In this document: piece by piece, positions 46,371-55,068 of the stretch
How the letters are laid out: each line of letters opens with the position of its first letter
How positions within the stretch are numbered: the first letter of the stretch is position 1
Origin: Vibrio sp. 10N.286.49.B1
GTDB taxonomy: Bacteria > Pseudomonadota > Gammaproteobacteria > Enterobacterales > Vibrionaceae
DNA length: 64,000 nucleotides
Direction: 5' to 3'
Assembly (NCBI RefSeq): GCF_002873335.1
Contig: NZ_MCUW01000009.1
Span: 68,065-132,064 of the forward strand
Program-made: the position numbers and the translations under genes
Notes under the pieces: model-generated
Seen by the model: only the letters and a program-made list of their open reading frames with translations
Told to the model about the DNA's origin: nothing
The model's database searches: none

Positions 46371-47501
46371 ATGAAAACTGAACTCTCTTTGCTTGACCAA
46401 ACACTTGAACTCTATCGCTATCCAAAACTTGCTAATGATAAACTGCAGGCGTGGGATGCTGGTGATGAATATTTGATCACCCATATCGAATCACTTAACC
46501 TCTCAACGCCACAACGTATTCTAGTACTAAATGATAATTTTGGCGCATTGAGTTGTTGGTTTTCAAAGCAACATCGCGTTACTACCGTTAGCGATTCATT
46601 CATTTCTCATCAAGGTATTGTGAGCAATTTAAGCTTGAACAAGTGTCCGCCTATCGAGCTATTGTCATCTATTGACTCATGGCCAGATAAAGTAGATATC
46701 GTGTTGATGCAAATCCCACGTAACAACCGTTACCTGACGTGGCAATTGAGTCAAATACACGCCCTATACGGCGATAACTGCATCGTGATTGGCGTCAATA
46801 AAGCCAAAGATATCCATAGCTCGACGTTAAAGCTATTCGAAAAGAACTTGGGGACCACCACCACTTCACTCGCCTGGAAAAAACATCGCTTGGTGTTTTC
46901 CTCAGGCGATCAGTCTTGCATCACTCCAGTCGATCCACTGACCACATGGCACGTTGATGAAGAAAACATAACGCTCTCCAACCTGCCAAATGTGTACTCT
47001 GGTGAATCTCTTGATCTCGGCGCGCGTTTCTTCCTTTCTTATCTTCCTAGCGATCAAAAATATCAACATGTGACGGACCTTGGGTGCGGTAACGGCGTCT
47101 TATCCGTGAAACTACGTCAGTTAAACCCCAATGCCATCTTGACTTCGGTCGATGAAAGCTACATGGCCGTAGAATCAGCTCGACACAACATTGAGGCTAA
47201 CGGCTTATCAAACGATCAATCTGAATTTGTCGCCAATAACTGTCTCGATGGCTTCTCACCTCAAACGCAAGACCTTGTCGTATGCAATCCGCCATTTCAC
47301 CAGCAGCAAGCCGTCACTGACCATATTGCTTGGCAGATGTTTAATGACGCAAAACATGCCCTGCGTACCGGAGGTGAATTGCTAGTGATCGGCAATCGCC
47401 ACCTAGGCTACGACAAAAAACTAGAAAAACTATTTGGTAAGCATCACGTTAAACTTGTCGCTTCTAACGCCAAATTTGTTATTTTACAGGCGACTAAGTA
47501 A
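46371..47501 (+). CDS. rlmG: 23S rRNA (guanine-1835-N2)-methyltransferase
   Basis: 376 residues: an N-terminal degenerate methyltransferase-like half (LQAWDAGDEYLI) and a C-terminal catalytic half with the SAM motif VTDLGCGNGVLSVKL (about 232-246) and the N2-guanine motif NPPFHQQ (about 304-310). This two-domain plan and KARDIH-like KAKDIHSSTLKLFEKNLG block match RlmG (YgjO). It methylates G1835 in 50S assembly. Confidence 0.95.
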   Translation: MKTELSLLDQTLELYRYPKLANDKLQAWDAGDEYLITHIESLNLSTPQRILVLNDNFGALSCWFSKQHRVTTVSDSFISHQGIVSNLSLNKCPPIELLSSIDSWPDKVDIVLMQIPRNNRYLTWQLSQIHALYGDNCIVIGVNKAKDIHSSTLKLFEKNLGTTTTSLAWKKHRLVFSSGDQSCITPVDPLTTWHVDEENITLSNLPNVYSGESLDLGARFFLSYLPSDQKYQHVTDLGCGNGVLSVKLRQLNPNAILTSVDESYMAVESARHNIEANGLSNDQSEFVANNCLDGFSPQTQDLVVCNPPFHQQQAVTDHIAWQMFNDAKHALRTGGELLVIGNRHLGYDKKLEKLFGKHHVKLVASNAKFVILQATK

Positions 47502-47637
47502 AGTTATCGTCATAGTTACCAAAGAAGTCATCTCCCTCTTTGGTTATCGGATAAGATTTCGCAAGCGCGCTCATTACCCGTGGCGCGTTGATAAAGGCTT
47601 TCCTCATCAAACCGATGAGAGTGAAAAGGAATGAATA

Positions 47638-48207
47638 ATGAAAAAGCTCGTTTTAGCAGCCGCCGTGGTTTTACTTGCTGGTTGTGCAAGCCCAAAACAA
47701 GAACAGATTAACTTTGCGCCTCAAGCGGCCACCAGCGCAGCAAAAATCGTAGAGGGCAAAACTATGTCTCTATCCAGCCAAGATGTTCGCACCGCCCAGT
47801 ACGTCGCATTGATGGACAGCGGTCGATCAAATATTACTCCTATTCATACTCGTCAAAATGTACGAATTGGTATCGAGAACGCGATCGCTCAGCAGTTTTC
47901 ATCACAAGGCTATAAAGTTACCGTCAACAGTCCGAACGCGGTGAAAATCGAAGTCCAAGAAGCCTTGGTTTCCGTTAAGCACACAGTGATGGAAAATGAC
48001 ATGGCGGCTAACGTTGTGGTTGAACTAACCGTAGAAAATGCTCAAGGTAAGCTGGTCAAAACCTACACAGGCAAGGCTAATCGTTCGGGATTAATGAGTG
48101 CCTCCAATAGTGACATCGAAGACATGCTTAATCACACCGTCAATCTTGTACTCAAAGAAATATCCAACGACACTGAATTAGTTGATTATATGAAGGAACG
48201 TTTCTAA
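47638..48207 (+). CDS. yajG: YajG family lipoprotein
   Basis: 189 residues with a lipoprotein signal (LLAGC, Cys near residue 16) and the YajG domain. It precedes the cyclophilin with a one-base stop/start overlap and then ampG, as in the E. coli bolA-yajG-ampG cluster. The function is unknown. Confidence 0.92.
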   Translation: MKKLVLAAAVVLLAGCASPKQEQINFAPQAATSAAKIVEGKTMSLSSQDVRTAQYVALMDSGRSNITPIHTRQNVRIGIENAIAQQFSSQGYKVTVNSPNAVKIEVQEALVSVKHTVMENDMAANVVVELTVENAQGKLVKTYTGKANRSGLMSASNSDIEDMLNHTVNLVLKEISNDTELVDYMKERF

Positions 48208-48752
48208 TGATGAAAACTCTAGTCGCTACACTTGCTTTAGTCTCTGTCACCGCTTTCGCTGGACCTAAAGTGCAAGTGGAAACCAATATCGGCTCATTTA
48301 CCGTTGAGTTAAATGAAGAGAAAGCACCAATCAGCGTAAACAACTTTTTGAGCTATGTAGACGATGGCAGCTACGTGAACAGCCAATTCCATCGTGTTAT
48401 TCCTGGTTTTATGGCACAAGGGGGTGGGTTTGATGACCAATTCAACCGTCTTCCTGTCAACAGCCCTATCCAGAATGAAGGCGCTAACGGGTTAGATAAC
48501 GACGTCGCTACTATCGCCATGGCACGAACGCAAGATCCAAACTCAGCTACCCGCCAGTTCTTTATCAACTATGCAGATAATGACTTTCTTAACTACAGCG
48601 TCTCCAACCCTGGCTATGCCGTATTTGGAAAGGTCACGGAAGGGTTTGATGTCGTACAAAAGATGTCTCAAAAACCTACTCGCACCGTCCGTGGCATGCG
48701 CGACGTACCGATGGACCCGATTGTCATAACAAAAATCGAACGTCTACCATAA
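48207..48752 (+). CDS. Secreted cyclophilin-type peptidyl-prolyl isomerase
   Basis: 181 residues: signal peptide (KTLVATLALVSVTAFA, cleavage near 19) and a cyclophilin domain with FHRVIPGFMAQGGGF, the Arg/Phe/Gln catalytic surface, and RQFFINYADNDFLNY. It acts in the periplasm on prolyl bonds of folding proteins; PpiA-like. Its start overlaps the yajG stop by one base. A terminator follows. Confidence 0.93.
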   Translation: MMKTLVATLALVSVTAFAGPKVQVETNIGSFTVELNEEKAPISVNNFLSYVDDGSYVNSQFHRVIPGFMAQGGGFDDQFNRLPVNSPIQNEGANGLDNDVATIAMARTQDPNSATRQFFINYADNDFLNYSVSNPGYAVFGKVTEGFDVVQKMSQKPTRTVRGMRDVPMDPIVITKIERLP

Positions 48753-48762
48753 CTAAAACATG

Positions 48763-48785
48763 AAAGAGAGCTCACGCTCTCTTTT
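48763..48785 (+). terminator. Terminator after the cyclophilin gene
   Basis: Stem AAAGAGAGC / GCTCTCTTT with a short loop and a T run, between the cyclophilin gene and ampG. Confidence 0.8.
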
Positions 48786-48811
48786 GTTATTGCTAGGTGA
48801 GGAGCACCTCT

Positions 48812-50185
48812 GTGGAACAAGAAATGACATGGCGAGATACCGTTAAAAGCTATTGGGACAAACGTCTACTTTGGGTATTTATGCTCGGTTGTTCTAGCGG
48901 CTTCCCATGGGTACTTATTGGCTCCAATATGTCGGGTTGGCTCAAAGATGCTGGTCTCACCCGTACCGCCATTGGCTACTTTGGCTCTGTTTTTGCCGTC
49001 TACGCTGTTAACTTTTTGTGGGCCCCACTTGTCGACCGTGTTCGACTGCCTTTTCTATACAGCTCACTGGGTCAAAGGCGCAGCTGGATTTTTCTTTGTC
49101 AGTCTTTGATGCTCATTTGCACACTGCTTATTGCAGGTGTCAATCCAGCGACAAACTTAATGCTAACCTCGGTACTTGCATTAGGCATCGCCATTGCTTC
49201 ATCGACGCAAGATATTGCCGTTGATGCTTTTCGTATAGACACCTTCCCAAAATCTCAAGCAAACAAATTACCGCAAGCGTCCGCTATGGCCGTAATGGGG
49301 TGGTGGACAGGGTATTCTTTACCCGGTTACCTCGCCTTTGTTAATGCTGACTCTATCGGCTGGAACGGCGTTTATTACGGCATGGCCGGTATTGTAGCCA
49401 TTCTCATGGTATTTACGTTACTGGTAGGTGAACCAAAAACAGACCGGGATGCATTGCAAGCACAGGCTGAACAACGCCATAAAAAAGTGGTCGGTAACAA
49501 AGTCGTCGCTTGGCTTAGTGTCACTGTTGTTGAACCCTTCCTTGATTTCTTTCGAAGCAATGGGGTTAAAGTCGCTGTCACTCTGTTACTTTTTGTTTTT
49601 TTGTTCAAAATAGGCGAAGCGTTTTTGGGAAGAATGTCGATTCCATTCTATAAGGAGATTGGTTTCAGCAATGAGCAAATTGGCTACTATTCTAAGCTCA
49701 TTGGGTGGGGTGCGACGATTGCCTTCACGTTGCTGGGCAGCATGTTCAATGTCCGATTTGGTATTGTTAAAGGGCTAATGATTGGTGGGATCGCCATGAG
49801 TGCAAGCAACCTGATGTTTGCCTGGATCGCACAAGTCGGCCCGAATGAGCACTTATTCCTTGCAACTATCATTGTCGATAACTTCACCACCGCATTTTCA
49901 ACGGTGGCTTTCGTGTCATTCCTGACAATTTTGACTGGGCAGGCCTTTTCAGCCACTCAATATGCATTACTCGCTTCATTAGGCAATTTTGGGCGCACGA
50001 CACTTGCGTCGTTTAGCGGTGAGTTAGTCGACATGCTCAATGACTGGAGCACGTTCTTTATTATTACCTCGCTCATGGTCATTCCGAGTTTGATTATGCT
50101 GTATTCACTTAGGCATTACTTCAATGATTTACTTGAGAAAGCTCGAGCAAGAGATGCACAGCCTAAAGCAGATGACCAGCAGTAA
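48812..50185 (+). CDS. ampG: Muropeptide (anhydromuropeptide) permease AmpG
   Basis: MFS transporter of 457 residues from the GTG at 48812, which lies seven nt after GAGGAG. Imports GlcNAc-anhydroMurNAc peptides for cell-wall recycling, which also sets beta-lactamase induction. Family marks: FMLGCSSGFPWVLIGSNMSGWLKDAGL, WAPLVDRVRLP, LGIAIASSTQDIAVDAFRID and GNFGRTTLASFSGELVD. About 12 or more TM helices. It ends in a hydrophilic tail (KARARDAQPKADDQQ). Confidence 0.94.
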   Translation: MEQEMTWRDTVKSYWDKRLLWVFMLGCSSGFPWVLIGSNMSGWLKDAGLTRTAIGYFGSVFAVYAVNFLWAPLVDRVRLPFLYSSLGQRRSWIFLCQSLMLICTLLIAGVNPATNLMLTSVLALGIAIASSTQDIAVDAFRIDTFPKSQANKLPQASAMAVMGWWTGYSLPGYLAFVNADSIGWNGVYYGMAGIVAILMVFTLLVGEPKTDRDALQAQAEQRHKKVVGNKVVAWLSVTVVEPFLDFFRSNGVKVAVTLLLFVFLFKIGEAFLGRMSIPFYKEIGFSNEQIGYYSKLIGWGATIAFTLLGSMFNVRFGIVKGLMIGGIAMSASNLMFAWIAQVGPNEHLFLATIIVDNFTTAFSTVAFVSFLTILTGQAFSATQYALLASLGNFGRTTLASFSGELVDMLNDWSTFFIITSLMVIPSLIMLYSLRHYFNDLLEKARARDAQPKADDQQ

Positions 50186-50226
50186 GTTGCTCTCTAAGAA
50201 ACGTTGTTTCTAGATACAACGCTACG

Positions 50227-50265
50227 AAAAAGCCCATGACATCTAAGTCATGGGCTTTTATTTTA
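50227..50265. terminator. Bidirectional terminator between ampG and chrR
   Basis: Stem AAAAGCCCATGAC / GTCATGGGCTTTT with flanking A and T runs. Confidence 0.9.
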
Positions 50266-50311
50266 CTCATCCCATTCCGATGTAGCGCCTGCCTGCCAGA
50301 CTATATACCTA

Positions 50312-50352
50312 CACCTAGCACCTAGCACCTAGCACCTAGCACCTAGCACCTA
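50312..50352. repeat. Heptanucleotide tandem repeat ending in the chrR stop codon
   Basis: Five exact CACCTAG units (50312-50346) and a sixth imperfect unit (50347-50352) that supplies the chrR stop codon. On the coding strand the unit reads CTAGGTG. Seven is not a multiple of three, but the repeat starts at the stop, so copy changes alter only the 3' untranslated region unless the first unit is hit. Confidence 0.85.
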
Positions 50353-51027
50353 AGGATACATGCCTTTACCAAAGCGATTGAAAATTCTAGCGACCCCTTG
50401 AGTAAAGACCATTGGTTCCGTCAAAATAGACAAACATAAACAATCCTGCCCCATCGCAGTCTGTGGAGCGTGCTTCGTTTCGCCATCTTCTTCAAGGTAA
50501 TCACCCTTCGAATAGCTACCCATCTCGTCACTGAACTCGCCATGTAATACTAATGTCGATTCAATACCCTTGTGCGTGTGCTGAGGAACCTGGACTCCCT
50601 CAGTAATATAGAGCAGGTTCACACGGTAATTTTCATCGATATCGACGGTCGAGGTAAAGACCTTGCCACCGTAGCTGCGCCATTCTCCCATTCTATCGAC
50701 CAAAGGTTGCAACGAAGCGGGTACCCGAAAACTTTTATCGTTGACGGTGATTGTAGCCGCTGAGCGTACTTTCGGGCTCGAGAAATCCGCCTCTAGCGTC
50801 ATAATATCTTCCAGCATATTGCTGAACACCGCCTCTTCATCTTGATGTGAAGTGTTCAGTACTTCTATATCGTCTAAAGCACTAGCGGCGCATTCTTCGA
50901 AACGAGCAACGGCTTCACGACACTGGTGACAACTGTCTACGTGAGAAGCGATTGCCACCCCTCTCGCCGTGTCAATCTCCCCAGCGGCGTATAATTTGAG
51001 TAAAGTGTCATCTGGATGATAAGCCAT
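50350..51027 (-). CDS. chrR: ChrR-type zinc anti-sigma factor
   Basis: 225 residues with two domains. The N-terminal zinc anti-sigma domain has His4, His29, Cys33 and Cys36 (ASHVDSCHQC). The C-terminal part is a cupin (QVPQHTHKGIESTLVLHGEFSD...GDYLEED, then the KHAP His). In Rhodobacter ChrR holds an ECF sigma factor inactive until singlet oxygen or organic peroxide acts. It starts one nt after the sigma gene, so the two form an operon. Its stop codon lies in a heptamer repeat. Confidence 0.94.
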   Translation of the reverse strand: MAYHPDDTLLKLYAAGEIDTARGVAIASHVDSCHQCREAVARFEECAASALDDIEVLNTSHQDEEAVFSNMLEDIMTLEADFSSPKVRSAATITVNDKSFRVPASLQPLVDRMGEWRSYGGKVFTSTVDIDENYRVNLLYITEGVQVPQHTHKGIESTLVLHGEFSDEMGSYSKGDYLEEDGETKHAPQTAMGQDCLCLSILTEPMVFTQGVARIFNRFGKGMYP

Positions 51028-51028
51028 A

Positions 51029-51607
51029 TTAATGCGCCTCTAACGATAGTCTTAATTTTTCAACGGCGAGCCTCAAACGAGACTTCACAGTTCCGAGCGG
51101 TATGTCGTACATATCCGCAACCTGCTGATGAGGAATTTCTTGTAAGTATACCGCCCTCACTACGTCTCTTTGAGCCTGAGGAAGATCATCAAGAAATTGA
51201 ATGATTTGCTCTTTAAGTCGGTCAGTCTCTGGCGAATAATGTTCGACAAAGTCAGGCGGGCAATAATCTGACGGCCAGATGTCGTCCGCGCGGACATGCA
51301 GTTCTTTACCTTTTTGCTTTCTCAACATATCAAAACAAAGGTTTCGTGCGATGGTATAAATCCAAGTCGACACCGCGCTTTTAGAGGCGTCGAAAAGATG
51401 GGCTTTCTGCCAAACCGCTGCCATCGCCTCTTGAACAATCTCAATCGCAACTTGGTCATTACCTATATAACGAAAAACAAACTGCTTCAGGCGCGGCGAG
51501 TAATAATGAAACAAGGTAGCATAAGCGTGTTTATCACGTTGTTTGACGCGCTCAATACACTCTATCCATTCTTGTTTGGTCAAGGTTTCCTGTTCGTCTT
51601 GCGTCAT
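51029..51607 (-). CDS. ECF sigma factor (ChrR-partner, RpoE of Rhodobacter type)
   Basis: 192 residues with sigma-2 (YATLFHYYSPRLKQFVFRYIG; AVWQKAHLFD; STWIYTIARNLCFDMLRKQK) and sigma-4 (LPQAQRDVVRAVYLQEIPHQQVADMYDIPLGTVKSRLRLAVEKL) domains only. The adjacent chrR identifies it as the photo-oxidative stress sigma type (ECF11), different from envelope-stress RpoE with RseA. A candidate autoregulated promoter lies upstream. Confidence 0.94.
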   Translation of the reverse strand: MTQDEQETLTKQEWIECIERVKQRDKHAYATLFHYYSPRLKQFVFRYIGNDQVAIEIVQEAMAAVWQKAHLFDASKSAVSTWIYTIARNLCFDMLRKQKGKELHVRADDIWPSDYCPPDFVEHYSPETDRLKEQIIQFLDDLPQAQRDVVRAVYLQEIPHQQVADMYDIPLGTVKSRLRLAVEKLRLSLEAH

Positions 51608-51663
51608 AGAAAAATCCCTAAAATAGACTGCGTCTGTCTTGCAGTTTACGCTTCATTGGTACT

Positions 51664-51690
51664 GATACGTTTGGATATTAGAATAGATCA
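51664..51690 (-). promoter_or_regulatory. Candidate ECF-dependent promoter of the sigma/chrR operon
   Basis: On the minus strand TGATCT (51685-51690), 15-bp spacer, CGTATC (51664-51669), about 57 bp before the start codon. The -35-like element resembles the TGATC motif of RpoE/ChrR-type promoters; the -10 match is weaker and recalled from memory. Confidence 0.35.
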
Positions 51691-51766
51691 ATTACCGTGG
51701 GTTAAAAATTTAACTGTTACGCATTGTCCAGCGAAACATGCCATCGTGAATCCCACTACACTGTGT

Positions 51767-52360
51767 TTATATTGTAGCTTTTTGTGAATCGTTTACCGTG
51801 ATCATTTCCTCTACAAAATCTAGCATCTCGTCGCAATCTTGCTGTAAAGCGAGCCTTTCAAACTCTAAACACGTTACCGGAAGCACTTCAATCCAACGTT
51901 GGCTGACCCACGTTGCGTCATCGAAGAAACAATGTGTGTACAGCTCGCCAAGTAATGGGAATGCTTTGTAAACAGCCTGAAGCCTCTCCCCCACAAAAAG
52001 GTGATGTTCATTGAGTTGCTTTGGCTGCCACGTTGGTAACCACGTCACATCTGCGTGACGAAGGCCATCAAATTCGGTAGATACCTGTTCAATCTTGAAA
52101 CGTTTGGTGCCAGACACGGTGATGCCCAGCAGTCCATCGTCTAGGGTCTCAAAATCGACAATGCTAACAAAGGTACCAATAGAAGACGTGTTATGTGGCA
52201 ATGCCCCTGCATCGTTGTTCACCAGACACATACCAAAGCCTGTGCCCGCCTTTAAACATTCTGCGATCATTCTTTTGTAACGAGGCTCAAAGATCCTCAG
52301 TTTCATTTTTCCTTCTGGCAGCACCACAGAGCTCAGAGGAAATAGCATTATTTGAGACAT
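51767..52360 (-). CDS. LON substrate-binding-domain protein
   Basis: 197 residues; stand-alone N-terminal (substrate-binding) domain of Lon protease with no ATPase or protease part. Marks: IMLFPLSSVVLPEGKMKLRIFEPRYKRMI at the start and GTFVSIVDFETLDDGLLGITVSGTKRFKI. Such proteins are common in Proteobacteria; function is unknown, perhaps an adaptor. ATG 52360 follows AAGGAG. Adjacent to, but not coupled with, the sigma/chrR pair. Confidence 0.88.
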   Translation of the reverse strand: MSQIMLFPLSSVVLPEGKMKLRIFEPRYKRMIAECLKAGTGFGMCLVNNDAGALPHNTSSIGTFVSIVDFETLDDGLLGITVSGTKRFKIEQVSTEFDGLRHADVTWLPTWQPKQLNEHHLFVGERLQAVYKAFPLLGELYTHCFFDDATWVSQRWIEVLPVTCLEFERLALQQDCDEMLDFVEEMITVNDSQKATI

Positions 52361-52669
52361 TCCAACTCCTTGTTTGGTCAACTGTTGCTTCTACGCCCAC
52401 ACAACTAAGTCGATCAGTTCAGCTTTAAAAATGTTAATAGCATTGACCGTATGGTTAGTTTTTTGATCGTATTTTTTGGTCACTTTGTATGCAAATCATA
52501 AAAGTTCCGTTCAACATCCAATAAATGCGATAGCTGTCACAATATTTAGCAACCGTTTGCGACGTTGCACATTTACTTTGAGATATAAATCGCTATTATG
52601 CGCGTCATCGGACAAGTTCGCATGGAAAGCGACCAATTTCAGTACAACTTAAGAAGAGTAGTTATCACT
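52361..52669. other. OmpK/Tsx-porin upstream region
   Basis: 309 bp between divergent genes, containing a CRP-like site, a CytR-like half-site pair and a likely promoter (-10 TATTAT at 52594-52599) for the porin, listed separately. Nothing else was seen. Confidence 0.55.
52526..52568 (+). promoter_or_regulatory. Candidate CRP and CytR-type sites upstream of the porin gene
   Basis: TGCGA-N6-TCACA (52526-52541, one mismatch from CRP core), then GCAAC (52549-52553) and GTTGC (52564-52568) facing each other as CytR half-sites do. With -10 at 52594-52599 the CRP site is centred near -73. This is the CRP-CytR layout known for nucleoside genes such as tsx. Confidence 0.5.
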
Positions 52670-53455
52670 ATGCGTAAATCACTTTTAGCTCTTGGCGTTG
52701 TTGCAGCAGTATCAGCAGTTCCAGCTTCAGCAGAATATCTATACGGTTTCGGCGGCGTTTATCTTGATCACCAAAGCTGGGATCACGGCCCAAGCTCAAT
52801 TGAAGATGGTAACGACGGTAATGGTCGTAACCAATTTGTTCTGGGTATCGAAGGTGGCGCAGGCTTCACTTGGGGCGAGCTATACGGTTTCTACGACCGT
52901 GAAAGTGTTGAGAAAAGTGCTTCTGAACAAAAAAACTCTTTTAAAGGTACAGCTCACGTTTACCTTGGCGATACTGGCGTATCTCTGTACGGTCAGGTTT
53001 ATCACCATGACAACCCAGCACAAAGCGAAACTAACCGCGTACTAGGTGTTGGTTATACTGCGCTTCAAGGTGACAACTGGTTCTTCAAACCATGGGTCGG
53101 TGTACATGACATCACTTCTTGGGATAGCTTTTCACCAAACCAAAACGTAAATGGCAACAACGGTTACATGGCGGGTTGGACAGCACGTTACGGTTTCAGC
53201 GCATTCGGCCAAAACTTCTCGTTCGTGAACTGGAACGAAATCGAATTTGATCGCAACGATGCATACGCAGAAAACCAAGGTGGTAAAAACGGTGTGAACG
53301 GCGCATTGCTATTCAACTGGCACGCAACAGAGCACATCACTGCCGCTATCCAGTACCGTTACTTCAACAACAAGCTAGGTGTGTACGGTTCTTCTGGTGC
53401 GAACCAACAACATTACGGTGATGCAATCATCTACCGTATGCAATACAACTTCTAA
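52670..53455 (+). CDS. ompK: Outer-membrane OmpK/Tsx-family nucleoside-type channel
   Basis: 261 residues: signal peptide (RKSLLALGVVAAVSAVPASA, cleavage near 21), then a beta barrel with aromatic girdles and C-terminal Phe (RMQYNF). Strands such as GELYGFYDRES, FFKPWVGVHDITSWDS and FSFVNWNEIEFDRND fit the Tsx/OmpK family. OmpK is the receptor for broad-host vibriophages like KVP40, and Tsx passes nucleosides. The assignment within the family is approximate. I start at ATG 52670, where the signal peptide begins. A terminator follows. Confidence 0.83.
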   Translation: MRKSLLALGVVAAVSAVPASAEYLYGFGGVYLDHQSWDHGPSSIEDGNDGNGRNQFVLGIEGGAGFTWGELYGFYDRESVEKSASEQKNSFKGTAHVYLGDTGVSLYGQVYHHDNPAQSETNRVLGVGYTALQGDNWFFKPWVGVHDITSWDSFSPNQNVNGNNGYMAGWTARYGFSAFGQNFSFVNWNEIEFDRNDAYAENQGGKNGVNGALLFNWHATEHITAAIQYRYFNNKLGVYGSSGANQQHYGDAIIYRMQYNF

Positions 53456-53479
53456 TGTCTTCCCAATAGAAGAAGTTCG

Positions 53480-53507
53480 AAAAAATGGCGCATTCGCGCC
53501 ATTTTTT
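53480..53507 (+). terminator. Terminator after the OmpK/Tsx gene
   Basis: Stem AAAAAATGGCGC / GCGCCATTTTTT with a short loop, 24 nt past the stop. Confidence 0.92.
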
Positions 53508-53570
53508 ATGCTTGTTACTTTCGAACATTGCCAATAATTTTGCTATTCTGCGCCTATTACTCATAACCTA

Positions 53571-54473
53571 ATGCCTGTTGTGAACATTACTATTCTCGGC
53601 CCCGGTGCCATCGGCTCATTGTATGCCTCTAAGTTAACCCTGGCGGGCCACAACGTATCGCTTTGGGGACGTCAATCAGCGGAATCAATCTCGATACAGC
53701 TAGACAGCGAACCGCTGCATTCTTTTGCCAATAAAAACGCACATGCACTAAAACATAGTGATCTGTTGATCGTGACCCTCAAGGCCTGGCAAGTTGAGAC
53801 TGCTCTTTCGCCACTACTAGACATCCTCCATTGCGATACTATTATCTTGTTTCTACACAATGGTATGGGTTGCGTAGATAAGATGACCACTAAGCTCAAA
53901 CCCTTTCCCGTACTACTTGGGACAAGTACTCATGGCGCTTTACGAAAAAGTGATACACAAGTGAAGCACACTGGGCTCGGTGAGACCAAAATTGGCGCAT
54001 GGAACGAGAAAGGATTGCATTGTCAATTTGTTACCGATGTACTGAATCACGCTATTTCACCCGTACATTGGCACGATACAATACAGCAAGCCCTATGGAC
54101 TAAACTGGTCATTAATTGTGCCATTAATCCATTGACAGCGATTGAAAACTGTAAGAACGGTCAGCTATCCCGATCAGATTATGCAAATCAAATAGCGGCG
54201 ATCATCAAAGAGGCGCTATTATGTGCGGCTTGCGTCGGAGTCGTCCTTGATGAGCAAGTTATGACCACCACCGTTTTTAACGTCATCAGCAATACGGCAG
54301 AGAACTATTCATCGATGCAACAAGATATCGATAATAAAAGACCGTCTGAGATTGATTTTATCACCGGTTACCTTGTTCGTATCGCAAAGCAATACCAACT
54401 TCACATCCCTGCCAACGCAGCGATGTTGAACCAAATAAAGCACATTGAAGCCAGTTGGAGTGAACATGACTAA
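53571..54473 (+). CDS. panE: 2-dehydropantoate 2-reductase (ketopantoate reductase)
   Basis: NADPH-dependent reduction of ketopantoate to pantoate in CoA synthesis. 300 residues with the dinucleotide motif TILGPGAIGSLYASKL at the N-terminus, LHNGMGCVDKM, and the catalytic-Lys region LWTKLVINCAINPLTAI. Overlaps yajL by eight bases; the panE-yajL pairing is as in E. coli. Confidence 0.94.
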   Translation: MPVVNITILGPGAIGSLYASKLTLAGHNVSLWGRQSAESISIQLDSEPLHSFANKNAHALKHSDLLIVTLKAWQVETALSPLLDILHCDTIILFLHNGMGCVDKMTTKLKPFPVLLGTSTHGALRKSDTQVKHTGLGETKIGAWNEKGLHCQFVTDVLNHAISPVHWHDTIQQALWTKLVINCAINPLTAIENCKNGQLSRSDYANQIAAIIKEALLCAACVGVVLDEQVMTTTVFNVISNTAENYSSMQQDIDNKRPSEIDFITGYLVRIAKQYQLHIPANAAMLNQIKHIEASWSEHD

Positions 54474-55068
54474 ACATGTATTAGTGCCTATTGCACCCGG
54501 TACCGAAGAAATGGAAGCCATTACTATCATCGATACCATGATAAGAGCAGGCTTTAAGGTCACGACTGCCAGTGTCGCTTTTGATGGGGCTCTTGCCATG
54601 CGTGGATCCAGAGGGATTCCACTGACTGCCGACTGTAAATTGGTGGATGTCGCTGATGAAGAGTTTGACGTTATTGCACTGCCTGGCGGGGTAGCCGGGG
54701 CCGAGATCTTTAGAGACAGCACGCTTTTGATAGAGATGCTGCGCCAACATAAATACGACGGCAAATTAATGGCCGCCATTTGCGCCGCACCGGCGCTAGT
54801 GCTAATGCACCACAAGCTTTACCCTGATGCTTTGATGACCTGTCACCCTGCGTTTCAGTCTCATATCCCTAGCCACTGTTGGCGACCAAAGCGAGTCACG
54901 ATGGACGTCACTCACAACCTCATGACTAGTCAAGGTCCAGGGAGTGCGCTTGAGTTTTCCATTGAAATAATTATCGCACTTTGTGGGAAAGAAAAAGCCT
55001 GGGAGGTCGCCGAACCTATGGTGACAAACCCGATTCTGCATTACCACGAAATGGGCAAACGAACATGA
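54466..55068 (+). CDS. yajL: Protein/nucleic-acid deglycase-type DJ-1 family protein YajL
   Basis: 200 residues of the DJ-1/PfpI fold, homologue of human PARK7. The reactive Cys is in AAICAAPALVL (about residue 106) with Glu in GTEEMEA. Proposed roles are chaperone, covalent oxidative-stress sensor and deglycase, the last contested. I start at MTKHVLVPIA, overlapping panE by eight bases; its stop overlaps the csdA ATG. Confidence 0.93.
   Translation: MTKHVLVPIAPGTEEMEAITIIDTMIRAGFKVTTASVAFDGALAMRGSRGIPLTADCKLVDVADEEFDVIALPGGVAGAEIFRDSTLLIEMLRQHKYDGKLMAAICAAPALVLMHHKLYPDALMTCHPAFQSHIPSHCWRPKRVTMDVTHNLMTSQGPGSALEFSIEIIIALCGKEKAWEVAEPMVTNPILHYHEMGKRT

Noticed and set aside
54309..54815. Open frame of 168 codons antisense to panE/yajL
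   Set aside because: Spans the coupled ends of two well-supported plus-strand genes; composition is that of a reverse-frame shadow.
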